This document shows, piece after piece, positions 17,943 to 25,832 of a DNA stretch of 64,000 nt; the stretch's first letter is position 1; each line of letters begins with the position of its first letter. Made by a program: the position numbers and the translations under genes. Location of the stretch: positions 479,001-543,000 of the forward strand of contig JAGIBK010000002.1 in the NCBI GenBank assembly GCA_017744355.1. The letters run 5' to 3'. The notes under the pieces are model-generated. The model was given only the letters and a program-made list of their open reading frames with translations. It had not been told where the DNA came from and searched no databases. The stretch comes from a bacterium. GTDB taxonomy: Bacteria; Cyanobacteriota; Sericytochromatia; S15B-MN24; UBA4093.

Positions 17943-19220
17943 CTAAGCCCGCGCCGCGGCGGCGGGCATCTGGCTCGCCTGGAGCGCCTGCTCGATGTCG
18001 CGGATGAGGTCCTCAGGATTCTCGACGCCCACCGACAGGCGGATCAGCCCTTCGGTGATGCCGCAAGCGCGCTGGCTCTCGGGCGGGATGTCGCTGTGGG
18101 TCATGGTGGCCGGGTGCTCGACCAGGCTCTCGGTGCCGCCCAGGCTGACGGCGAGCTTGCACAGCTTGACGGCGTTGAGGAAGCGGAAGGCCTCGGCCTT
18201 GCCACCCTTGATCTCGAAGGAGACGATGGCGCCGGGGCCCGAGCACTGCTTGGTGTAGATGGCGTGCTGGGGCGTGCCGGGCTCCAGCAGCGTCGGGTAG
18301 AGGGTCTGCTGGACGGCCGGGTGCTGGTTCAGGTACTCGGCGATGCGCACCGCGTTGGCGGCCTGGGCCTCCATGCGGATCTTGAGGGTTTCGAGCGAGC
18401 GCATCAAGAGCCAGCACGAGAACGGGTCGGGCATGGAGCCCATGATGGTGCGGTAGGTCGAGATGGCCTCGACGACCTCCTTGGAGCCGGTCACCGCCCC
18501 TGCGATCACGTCGCTGTGGCCGCTGATGTACTTGGTGGCCGAGTACAGGATCAGGTCGGCCTCTTGGGCGAGGGGCTTCTGGAAGATGGGGCCCAGGAAG
18601 GTGTTGTCCACGAAGGTCAGGACCTTGCGCTCGGCGCTGGAGGCCCGGCGGGCGATCGCCGTGACGCCCGCGAGGTCGATCATGACGTTGGTGGGGTTCG
18701 CGGGGCTCTCGACGTAGAGGATAGCGAGGCGATCGCCGAGGGATTGCGCGAGCGCCTCCAGCTCGTCGAGGGGCAAGTCCGCCGCGAAGGGGCGGGTCTC
18801 GATGCCGAATTTGGGCAGGATGTTCTGGAACAGGAACTCGGTGCCGCCGTAGACCGGCATGCTGTAGAGCACCACGTCGCCGGGCTTGGTGTGCGCCAGC
18901 ACCGAGGTGCTGATGGCGGCCATGCCGCTCGCGAAGCTCAGGGCCATCTCGGCGGAATCCCAGAGGGCGAGGCGCTCTTCGAGGATTTGAAGACCGGGAT
19001 TGTTGAGGCGCGAGTAGATGAGCCCCATGGTCTGGTGGCTCTCGCGGGCTTCGAGGCCGTAGGCCCACTTGAAGTACTGCTCGCCCTCTTCGGCGGTCTT
19101 GAAGACGAAGGTCGAGGTCATGAAGATGGGTGGCTTCGCGGCGCCTTCCGAGAGGAAGGGGTTGTAGCCGTAGGTCATCATGAGGGACTCGGGGGAGATC
19201 GGGCCGGGGTTCATGGTCAT
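17943..19220 (-). CDS. Cystathionine gamma-synthase/lyase-family PLP enzyme
   Basis: A 425-residue Cys/Met metabolism PLP-dependent enzyme. The PLP lysine is at about residue 230 in the family motif SATKYISGHSD, preceded by VDNTFLGP. The position that holds a catalytic Cys in methionine gamma-lyases (YGCT) reads YGGTE here, which favours a cystathionine gamma-synthase/lyase type over a true methionine gamma-lyase, but the substrate is not settled. I start it at the ATG at 19220 (AAGGAG upstream); a 47-codon upstream extension is open but has no family similarity. It diverges from the FAD-Rieske gene; no methionine-regulon element was recognised between them. Confidence 0.87.
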   Translation of the reverse strand: MTMNPGPISPESLMMTYGYNPFLSEGAAKPPIFMTSTFVFKTAEEGEQYFKWAYGLEARESHQTMGLIYSRLNNPGLQILEERLALWDSAEMALSFASGMAAISTSVLAHTKPGDVVLYSMPVYGGTEFLFQNILPKFGIETRPFAADLPLDELEALAQSLGDRLAILYVESPANPTNVMIDLAGVTAIARRASSAERKVLTFVDNTFLGPIFQKPLAQEADLILYSATKYISGHSDVIAGAVTGSKEVVEAISTYRTIMGSMPDPFSCWLLMRSLETLKIRMEAQAANAVRIAEYLNQHPAVQQTLYPTLLEPGTPQHAIYTKQCSGPGAIVSFEIKGGKAEAFRFLNAVKLCKLAVSLGGTESLVEHPATMTHSDIPPESQRACGITEGLIRLSVGVENPEDLIRDIEQALQASQMPAAAARA

Positions 19221-19403
19221 GGGGCGTGATACTCCTTCGTCGTGAGAGGCAGGCGACGTCGCCGACATCGCTCTTCGTTGTATCGCATTCGGCCGCTTTA
19301 TGCCACAGCGATGAAAGGCCGCCTGGCGGTTCTGTTCGCTTGTTGGGGGGATGGTGCGCATCGGCTAAGGTGAGCGGGATGGGCACGAGCCGAGGAGGGT
19401 GTG

Positions 19404-20921
19404 ATGACCGTATCGCTCTGGGCCGCCACGACGGCTACTCCGGACTGGCCGCGGCTGGATCGCGATCTGGCGGTGGATGTGGCGATCGTCGGGGCGGGGA
19501 TCGCCGGCTTGACCTGCGCCTACCTGCTTCAGCAGGCGGGGAAGACGGTCGCCGTACTTGATCGGCGGGACGTCGCCTCGGGCATGTCGTCGCGGACGAC
19601 GGCCATGCTGACGCAAATCTGCGACGCCCCGCTCAGCAAGCTCGTCAAGGATTTCGACGCCGAGGTCGCCAAGACCGCCTGGGAGGCGGGCAAGACCGCC
19701 ATCGACTTCATCGAGCAGGTGGTGGCGCGCGAGGGGATCGCCTGCGACTTTCGCCGGGTGCCCGCCTATCACTACGCCTCGACCGTCGAGGCCGTCTCCT
19801 TCGTCCGTGAGGAGGTGCGCCTCGCCCTCTCGCTCGGCTATCCGGCCGCCTTCACGGACGCGCTGCCCTATCCCCAGGCGAGTTTCGGCGCCTTGATCCT
19901 TCCGGAGCAAGGGCAATTCCATCCCCGGCGCTACCTGCTCGCGCTCGCCGAGCGCCTGCGCGCGCGCGGGGTGGCGATCTTCCCGCACACCGACGTTTCC
20001 CGGGTCCGGGCAGGCGAGCCCTGCCGGCTCGAGACCCCGGGCGGGACGGTGACGGCCGAGCGCGTGGTCTATACGACCCATCATCCGCTCGATAACAACC
20101 TACTGGTCTCGAAGGTCGCCGCTTACCAGACCTACGTGATCGCGCTCAAGGTGGCGCCGGGCACCTTTTCCCAGGCGCTCGCATGGGATACGGAAGACCC
20201 CTACCACTACTGGCGCCAGGCGCCTCAAGATGGGTACGACCTGGTCCTCATCGGCGGCGAGGACCACCGCACCGGGCAGGAGGCCGAGCCGGAGCGCCGT
20301 TTCGAGCGTTTGGAGGCCTACGCGCGAGAAGCCCTGGGGGATCGCTCCTACGAGCTGATGTACCGCTGGAGCGGGCAGATTCTCGACCCGGCCGATGGTC
20401 TGCCGTTCATCGGGCGAAACGGTGCGGCGAAGAACGAGTTCGTGGCGACCGGCTTTGCGGGGAACGGCATGACCTTCGGCACCTACGCTGGCATGCGTCT
20501 CACCGACCTGATCCTGGAGCGCGAGGTCCCCGCCGCCAACATCTTCAACCCCGATCGCTTCGGTCTCAAGGCGGGGGCCGTCACCTTCCTCTCCGAGAAC
20601 CTCGCCTACCCGACCCATCTGGTCGAGCGCCTGAAACCCGAGCCTCAGCCCGATTTGGCGGCCTTGAGCCCCGGCGACGGCCAGATCTTCGAGCAAGACG
20701 GACAGAAGGTCGCCGTCGCCCGCGACGCGACCGGGGCGCTGCACGCCTGTAGCGCCGTCTGCACGCACCTCGGCTGCGTGGTCCACTGGAACAGCCTCGA
20801 AGCGACCTGGGATTGCCCCTGCCACGGCTCTCGCTTCGCCGTGAGCGGCGAGGTGCTCGACGGTCCTGCCCGGCACGCCCTGGCGCCGGTTTCGCTCAAG
20901 GTGCCCGAGGAGCGGGGTTGA
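19404..20921 (+). CDS. FAD-dependent oxidoreductase fused to a Rieske [2Fe-2S] domain
   Basis: A 505-residue two-domain enzyme. Residues about 25-55 carry a dinucleotide-binding site (VAIVGAGIAGLTCAYLLQQ), and the DAO-type oxidase domain continues to about 390. The C-terminal about 95 residues form a Rieske domain with both cluster motifs, CTHLGC and CPCHGS, giving the two Cys and two His ligands. This architecture is known in bacteria and usually annotated as FAD-dependent oxidoreductase with Rieske domain, substrate unknown. The protein has no signal peptide. The ATG at 19404 follows GAGGAGG. Confidence 0.9.
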   Translation: MTVSLWAATTATPDWPRLDRDLAVDVAIVGAGIAGLTCAYLLQQAGKTVAVLDRRDVASGMSSRTTAMLTQICDAPLSKLVKDFDAEVAKTAWEAGKTAIDFIEQVVAREGIACDFRRVPAYHYASTVEAVSFVREEVRLALSLGYPAAFTDALPYPQASFGALILPEQGQFHPRRYLLALAERLRARGVAIFPHTDVSRVRAGEPCRLETPGGTVTAERVVYTTHHPLDNNLLVSKVAAYQTYVIALKVAPGTFSQALAWDTEDPYHYWRQAPQDGYDLVLIGGEDHRTGQEAEPERRFERLEAYAREALGDRSYELMYRWSGQILDPADGLPFIGRNGAAKNEFVATGFAGNGMTFGTYAGMRLTDLILEREVPAANIFNPDRFGLKAGAVTFLSENLAYPTHLVERLKPEPQPDLAALSPGDGQIFEQDGQKVAVARDATGALHACSAVCTHLGCVVHWNSLEATWDCPCHGSRFAVSGEVLDGPARHALAPVSLKVPEERG

Positions 20922-20931
20922 GCGAGAGGCC

Positions 20932-21912
20932 TCAGGGGATAGGGGGCGCTTCGAAGGCGAAGATGCGCTTGAAGTCCCGGCGCATGCTGACGAGCTGCCA
21001 CCCGTAGGCATGGGCCAGCTCGGGGAGGGTGGGGGACTCGTGCTCCCACATGGGGCGCTGGGTGTCGTAAGCGTACTCGCGCACGGCGTCGTCGTGGTTG
21101 ATGAGTAGCGAGAGCGAGGGGCGGGCCGGATCCCGGGCGTAGCGCAGCATCTCGGTATCGCCGCGCGAGTTGCCGACCGCGAGGATTGGCCGGCCCCCGA
21201 TCCGGGAGATGATCCGCTGGACCTTGTACGGCCCGTCGTTGAAGGGATAGCGCGTGATGTCGCAGCGGATGGGCAGGAAGTAGCCCTCTTGCTCGCGCAC
21301 CGTGTAATCGATCTCGGTGCCGATGACGTCGTTGGGCGGGATGCGGTAGCACTGCCAGCTCACCGCCCGCAGGAAGTCGAGGCCGCCGCCGCTCACGATG
21401 AGCGGGCGGAAGGCGTGGGCCCGCAGGAAATCGAGCAGTTCGAGCTGCGGCTGGTAGGTCAAGGCGTTGAAGGGGACTCCGAAGCGGGGATGGAGGTCGG
21501 TCGCGAAGAAGGTGCAGACCTCGCGCTCGAACTCGGCCTGGGTCAGCCCCGCGTTGATCCGGGCGATGTGCTCGACGATTTCGGTCATGTGCATCGCTTC
21601 GAGGGTGCCGGACGTGGCGTCGAGCAGCTTTCGGTACGGCGCCTGGTTTCGAAGGGTCGGATGGTCTTGGACCTTCCAGCGCGCCTGCTCGGCCAGGAAG
21701 AAGCCTTGCACGTAGGCGGGCTGCTCGCACCAGAGGGTGCCGTCGTTGTCGAAGACGGCGATCCGCTCTTCGGGCGGGACGAAGCCCGCGCCGCCCTCGG
21801 TGGTCACGGCCTCGACGAAGCGCAGGATGGCGTCTCGGGCCGCCCCAGTGTTCCAGGACGGCAGCACGTCGTCGTGGCCCAGGGCCGGGTCCTGCTTGGG
21901 TCGTGCTCGCAT
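20932..21912 (-). CDS. HAD-superfamily phosphatase
   Basis: A 326-residue cytoplasmic hydrolase of the haloacid dehalogenase superfamily. Motif I is AVFDNDGTLW (about residue 50), motif II is PLIVSGGG (about 170), and motif IV is AVGNSRGDTEML (about 245). The long insertion between motifs I and II is a C1 cap like that of phosphoserine-phosphatase relatives. The closest named groups are SerB-like HAD-IB proteins; the substrate is unknown. GAGGAAG precedes the ATG. It converges on the FAD-Rieske gene. Confidence 0.88.
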   Translation of the reverse strand: MRARPKQDPALGHDDVLPSWNTGAARDAILRFVEAVTTEGGAGFVPPEERIAVFDNDGTLWCEQPAYVQGFFLAEQARWKVQDHPTLRNQAPYRKLLDATSGTLEAMHMTEIVEHIARINAGLTQAEFEREVCTFFATDLHPRFGVPFNALTYQPQLELLDFLRAHAFRPLIVSGGGLDFLRAVSWQCYRIPPNDVIGTEIDYTVREQEGYFLPIRCDITRYPFNDGPYKVQRIISRIGGRPILAVGNSRGDTEMLRYARDPARPSLSLLINHDDAVREYAYDTQRPMWEHESPTLPELAHAYGWQLVSMRRDFKRIFAFEAPPIP

Positions 21913-22013
21913 GGCGTCACTTCCTCGAATGAGCCGGTGGTGGCGCGTCCCTTCTCATGCCACAATGAAGGGCTGTCGCGTATCGGCCAAGATTCAAGCT
22001 GGAGTTGTAGAGA

Positions 22014-22529
22014 ATGACCAAGCACGTCGCGACCCTCGCGGTCCTCCTCGCCCTCGCCCCTGCCGCCATGGCGGCCCCTGATCCGGACAAGCGCGACTGG
22101 GAGCGCTTCTTGACCCAGGAGGTGCCGACGGAGCGTGTGCTGGCCGATTGGCTCGGCCGGGCGCCCGAGCTGGATACCGAGGGTCCCGAGGGGCGGCACT
22201 TCCTGATTCGCGATCGCGCCCCCTACGCGGGCGGCGTGGACGTGTACGCCACCGGCAAGGGCGACGTGCAGGAGGTCATCTACTACCTGGTGGAGGGGCC
22301 GCTCTACCTGGAGAGCCAGGTCAAGCGCGCGCTCACCCTCAAGAGCCCCTACACCGTCGACGACGTGGAGCGGTGGTACGGCAAGCCCTTTGAGCGGCGC
22401 GTCAGCAGCCGCAGCGGGGCCACCATCCTCACCTATCACTTCGCGGGCGATACGAAGCGTGAGCTCACCTTCTCGTCGCTGCCGGGATCCAAGTACCTGC
22501 ACCGCATCGTGGTGACGCGGGGCGAGTGA
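22014..22529 (+). CDS. Secreted hypothetical protein
   Basis: A 171-residue protein with a clear signal peptide (LAVLLALAPAAMA, cleaved before APDPDK). The mature domain is acidic, with repeated segments such as YYLVEGPLYLESQVK and VERWYGKPFERRV, and ends in beta-like strands. No family is recognised. It begins 101 bases after the divergent HAD gene. Confidence 0.75.
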   Translation: MTKHVATLAVLLALAPAAMAAPDPDKRDWERFLTQEVPTERVLADWLGRAPELDTEGPEGRHFLIRDRAPYAGGVDVYATGKGDVQEVIYYLVEGPLYLESQVKRALTLKSPYTVDDVERWYGKPFERRVSSRSGATILTYHFAGDTKRELTFSSLPGSKYLHRIVVTRGE

Positions 22530-22538
22530 GCCCCTGGC

Positions 22539-22715
22539 TTACTTGCCCTTGGGATGCCCTTCTTCCTTGTGGTGCTTGAGTACCGTGCGGGCTGCGACTT
22601 CCTCCTCGCGGCCCGGGTAGCGGCCCGACTTCTCGGCGGATTCCTTGATGTGCTCGTACATGCGCTCTTCCTTCGGCCCCACGCCGCGGACGGGCTCCTT
22701 TCGCTTTTCGGGCAT
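22539..22715 (-). CDS. Small basic-acidic protein of the 'plasmid stabilization protein'-like family
   Basis: A 58-residue, highly charged protein without Cys or Trp. It contains KEERMYEHIKESAEKSGR and EEVAARTVLKHHKEEG, close to a widespread bacterial family (often with RERQYEHIKES...AEEIAARTVNK) that databases tend to label as plasmid stabilization protein, although its function is not established. I start it at the ATG at 22715, preceded by AGAGGAGAAAGGCC; an ATG at 22739 would add eight residues but its ribosome-binding site is too close. Confidence 0.7.
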   Translation of the reverse strand: MPEKRKEPVRGVGPKEERMYEHIKESAEKSGRYPGREEEVAARTVLKHHKEEGHPKGK

Positions 22716-22798
22716 GGCCTTTCTCCTCTCTTTCGGCATGACTCCTGGAGCCTAGCCCTTCATTCGGCGAAGGGGAAGTGGCAGGCGCTGGTGTTCGC

Positions 22799-23362
22799 TC
22801 AAGCGGTGTGCGTGACGACCGTCTCGACCGGGGGGCGGCGGCCTTCGCGGCGCTGGGTCTCGTAGCCGAGCTGCAAGAGGCCGACGATCCGCGTGGTCGC
22901 AGGATCGATGCCGAAGAGCGCGTAGGCCTGCGGCGTGTCGAAGCTCTTCCAGCCGCTCGCCACCTCATCGGCCCAGGCGGCCAGGAGGAAGTTCTGCACG
23001 GCGCAGCAGGTGGAGGCGTAGTCCTCGCGCTGCCGGATCTCGTCGCCTTCCTGCACGGCGTAGACCATCACCTGGAAGGGAACGGCGAGGGCCTTGGCAC
23101 GGGCGGCACTGCGGGCGGAAGGCACGTCCGCCTCGCCGCCGCCTCGGGCGCGCAACTTGGCCTCGGCGCGATCGGCGAAGTAGTCCGCGAGCCGCTGCCG
23201 CATCTCGGGCCCGACCAGGACGAAGCGCCACGGATAGGTGTGCTTGTGGTTGGGGGCCCAGTTCGCGGCTTGCAGCGCGCGCTGGATGACCGCGTCGGGC
23301 ACGGGGCGATCCTGGAACAGGAAGGTGGTGCGCCGCGAGGCGATCAGGTCGTGCATGTCCAT
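22799..23362 (-). CDS. Nitroreductase-family FMN oxidoreductase
   Basis: A 187-residue FMN-dependent enzyme of the nitroreductase superfamily. The N-terminus DLIASRRTTFLFQDRPVP carries the FMN-phosphate-binding SRR motif; ANWAPNHKHTYPWRFV is the second family signature; the C-terminal GLLQLGYE matches the usual G-x-GY FMN-binding end. It reduces nitroaromatics or quinone-like compounds with NAD(P)H. The ATG at 23362 follows AAGGAG. A Fur-like box lies 26 bases upstream, which suggests iron or redox regulation. It is most like the short YdjA/TdsD group. Confidence 0.9.
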   Translation of the reverse strand: MDMHDLIASRRTTFLFQDRPVPDAVIQRALQAANWAPNHKHTYPWRFVLVGPEMRQRLADYFADRAEAKLRARGGGEADVPSARSAARAKALAVPFQVMVYAVQEGDEIRQREDYASTCCAVQNFLLAAWADEVASGWKSFDTPQAYALFGIDPATTRIVGLLQLGYETQRREGRRPPVETVVTHTA

Positions 23363-23387
23363 GGGCGGGTCTCCTTGGTCGAGTAAA

Positions 23388-23402
23388 TGAGAATGATTGT
23401 CA
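23388..23402 (-). promoter_or_regulatory. Candidate Fur-family box upstream of the nitroreductase
   Basis: TGAGAATGATTGTCA matches the Fur 7-1-7 model TGATAATNATTATCA at 12 of 14 scored positions, and its halves are complementary at 6 of 7. It lies 26 bases before the start codon, where a bound repressor would cover the promoter. The binding protein is not identified. Confidence 0.5.
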
Positions 23403-23468
23403 CAAATTCGCGATCGAAAGGTCAAGGCGAACGCTGACGCTCGCCTTGACCTTTTGCGGCCTGGCCGC

Positions 23469-24080
23469 TCAGCGATGGGTTTCGCGCTCGGCCGCCTTCT
23501 CGCGGGCGCGGGCGAGCGTCCCCTCGTCGAGCATGGCGACCCGTAGCTTGTCCCCGAAGCTCCGGACCCGGAAGGAGAGGCCGATTTGCAGGCACCCGGC
23601 GATGATGGCCAGGACCCCGATGGTGGCCATCAGGGCCAGGAAGCCGATGGCCGGTCGCGTCATGGCCATGATCCCGAAGACCACCCAGGCCAAGCCGCCG
23701 AGCCCCAAGAGGATCTGGCTCGTCTGTTCGTTCTTGACCTGGAAGGCAGCGACGATCTGCGCCACGCCGCGGATGACGGCCCAGGTCGCCACCACGTAGA
23801 ACAGGGTGACCCCGGCGGCCACCGGCATGGCGAAGACCGCGAGGCCTGCGATCGCGCTGACGACGCCCAGTGTCAGCATCAGCCAGCGGTGCTCACCTAC
23901 CCGGTTGGCGAGCGAGCCGATGATTGTGACGATCCCGTCGGTCAGGGCGTAGGCCCCGAACAGGATGACCAGGGCCGCCGCAGTGGCGATGGGCCAGGCC
24001 ATCGCGGCCACCCCCATCAGGACGGCGAGGACCCCTTGGACCATCAGGAGCCACCAGTTCTGAGTCAGGGTTGATAACAT
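23469..24080 (-). CDS. HdeD-like DUF308 membrane protein
   Basis: A 203-residue protein with six predicted transmembrane helices arranged as pairs, typical of DUF308/HdeD (acid-resistance membrane protein) family members. The pattern GVLAVLMGVAAMAWP recurs as GVVSAIAGLAVFAMP, the characteristic internal repeat of this family. A charged C-terminal tail follows (REKAAERETHR). It was started at the ATG at 24080, preceded by GAGGCTTGAA. The molecular function of the family is not established. Confidence 0.85.
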   Translation of the reverse strand: MLSTLTQNWWLLMVQGVLAVLMGVAAMAWPIATAAALVILFGAYALTDGIVTIIGSLANRVGEHRWLMLTLGVVSAIAGLAVFAMPVAAGVTLFYVVATWAVIRGVAQIVAAFQVKNEQTSQILLGLGGLAWVVFGIMAMTRPAIGFLALMATIGVLAIIAGCLQIGLSFRVRSFGDKLRVAMLDEGTLARAREKAAERETHR

Positions 24081-24283
24081 TTCAAGCCTCCTCGCTTTTT
24101 CATGCGCTTCGAGGCGCTCTTGGAGGGGCATCTTAGTCCCGCCCACGCGCCAGGCCAAGTTCGAAGCAACCCTTGTGCCGGAAAAGCAGCCAAAGGATAA
24201 GAAAGATTGCCCGACGCAAGATCCGCTTGCTGGGTACGATAATCTGGTAAGGCTTGTTAGCGCGTTGTTAATGGGTTAGGTCA

Positions 24284-25456
24284 ATGTCCAGCATCGGAAG
24301 CACCAACAGCAACTATCAGCCGCACTGGCTCCGCAAGCGCCCTCTCGAAGAGGAGGCGTCCGAGACGGCTGGCCAGGAGCAGGGTGCTGATGCGCAACCC
24401 AAGTTGGATTCGACCGAGAGCGAACTGATCAAGAACGCGGCGACCAAGGCCGACAAACTCGTCAGCTCGGTGGTCGGCGCTCAGGTCAAGGTGGCCTCGG
24501 CCGCCGCTTCGGGGGATTCGGTCGGCGCCGTCACCGAGGCCGCCAAGGCCATGGGCGAGAAGGTCACCACCAACGACTCGCTCAAGACCGGCATCGCGAA
24601 CGGTGCGACGGTGGTCGCCGGCATGACGGCCGTGGCCAACGGCGATGCTTTCGGCGCAGCGGCCGCGACCAAGGCGGTGCTCGAGAACGCCCCCCCGGCC
24701 CTGGCGCCCCTCGCCTTCGTCGCCGACGTGGTGATTCTCGCCAAGGGCGACCAGAAACTCAAGGACAAGGCCCAGGCCGCCGCCAAGGAAGTCCAGACCC
24801 TCACCTCGCCCGTCGCCTCGCCCACCAAGAAGACGCGCTCCGCCCTGAACCTCGCCACCCACGTCCAGGGCGGCATCACCCTCGGCAAGGAGCTCATCTC
24901 GGCAGCGAGCGGCGTCGGCAAGATCGCCTCGCGCTCCAAGGCCCTCGCCCCGACGGTCTCGGCCCTCGGCCGCGGCGTGGACTGGCTGATGAAGACCCCG
25001 GTCGGCAGCATTTTCAGGGGGCTGGGCAAGGCGCTGCCCTTCCTGAACGTGGCGGCACTCGCCAACTCCATCTGGATCGGCCACGACGTCTTCAAGGCCA
25101 AGGAGTCCTCGAACACCACCAAGGCGCTCGCCGTCGGCAGCATCGCCTCGAGCGCGGGCCTCTTCTTGGCGACGGTGAGCGCGCCTTTCGCCCCCTTGCT
25201 TCTGCCCATGGCCCTCGGGGGCCTGATGGTCGAGCTTTCGCTCTTCTACTCGCGCCGCAACGATCAGAACTCGGGCGACACCGACCGCAAGCTCTCGCAC
25301 GCCCTCGCGCACCCGGTCGAGGGTGCCGAGATGGCCGCGCGCACGGCGATGAAGGCGATCGACTCCACCCTGGACTGGTTCGCCAAGAACCTCAAGGAAG
25401 GCGTCGATAACCTGGCCGGCCTCTTCAAGCCCAATAAGCCCTCGTCGGATGCCTAG
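24284..25456 (+). CDS. Hypothetical Ala-rich protein with two hydrophobic segments
   Basis: A 390-residue protein I do not recognise. Residues 1-45 are polar (NSNYQPHWLRKRPLEEE) with no signal peptide. From about 48 to 180 it is Ala/Val/Lys-rich and helical, with a hydrophobic stretch near 105-150 (NAPPALAPLAFVADVVILA). A second hydrophobic region lies near 285-325 (GLFLATVSAPFAPLLLPMAL). The C-terminus is amphipathic. Such layouts occur in effector-like or membrane-associated proteins, but no motif supports a function. TTAGG lies a few bases before the ATG. The gene is 15 bases upstream of the DUF1304 gene and probably cotranscribed. Confidence 0.7.
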   Translation: MSSIGSTNSNYQPHWLRKRPLEEEASETAGQEQGADAQPKLDSTESELIKNAATKADKLVSSVVGAQVKVASAAASGDSVGAVTEAAKAMGEKVTTNDSLKTGIANGATVVAGMTAVANGDAFGAAAATKAVLENAPPALAPLAFVADVVILAKGDQKLKDKAQAAAKEVQTLTSPVASPTKKTRSALNLATHVQGGITLGKELISAASGVGKIASRSKALAPTVSALGRGVDWLMKTPVGSIFRGLGKALPFLNVAALANSIWIGHDVFKAKESSNTTKALAVGSIASSAGLFLATVSAPFAPLLLPMALGGLMVELSLFYSRRNDQNSGDTDRKLSHALAHPVEGAEMAARTAMKAIDSTLDWFAKNLKEGVDNLAGLFKPNKPSSDA

Positions 25457-25470
25457 CGCACGGAGATTGC

Positions 25471-25830
25471 ATGGTCGCTGAGATCCTGATCGGCCTGGTC
25501 GCCGTCGAGCACCTCTTCTTCTTCATGCTCGAAGCCGTCTTCTGGAACCGGCCGCTCGGCCGCAAGGTCTTCGGCTTCACCGAGGAGTACGCGACCTCGA
25601 CTGCGTCGCTTGCCGCCAACCAAGGGCTTTACAACGGCTTTCTCGCCGCCGGCCTCTGCTGGGCGCTTCTTGCCGCTGAGCCTCAGATGGCGCGCGCCCT
25701 CGCCATCTTCTTCCTGTCCTGCGTGCTGGTGGCGGGCGCCTTCGGGGCCGTCACCGTCAATCGAACCATCCTCTGGGTCCAGGGCTTGCCGGCTGCGATC
25801 GCCCTCATCGCCGTCTTCGCGGGCGTCTAG
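25471..25830 (+). CDS. DUF1304 family small membrane protein
   Basis: A 119-residue protein with four transmembrane helices. It carries the DUF1304 pattern: VAVEHLFFFMLEAVFW at residues 10-25, NQGLYNGFLAAGL near 50-62 and GAFGAVTVNRTILWVQGLPA near 88-107. The family is widespread and uncharacterised. It ends 3 bases before the stop codon of topA on the opposite strand. Confidence 0.88.
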   Translation: MVAEILIGLVAVEHLFFFMLEAVFWNRPLGRKVFGFTEEYATSTASLAANQGLYNGFLAAGLCWALLAAEPQMARALAIFFLSCVLVAGAFGAVTVNRTILWVQGLPAAIALIAVFAGV

Positions 25831-25832
25831 CT

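Noticed and set aside
17943..19220. Methionine gamma-lyase as the specific name
   Set aside because: The position that holds the characteristic Cys reads Gly (YGGTE), so only the family name is safe.
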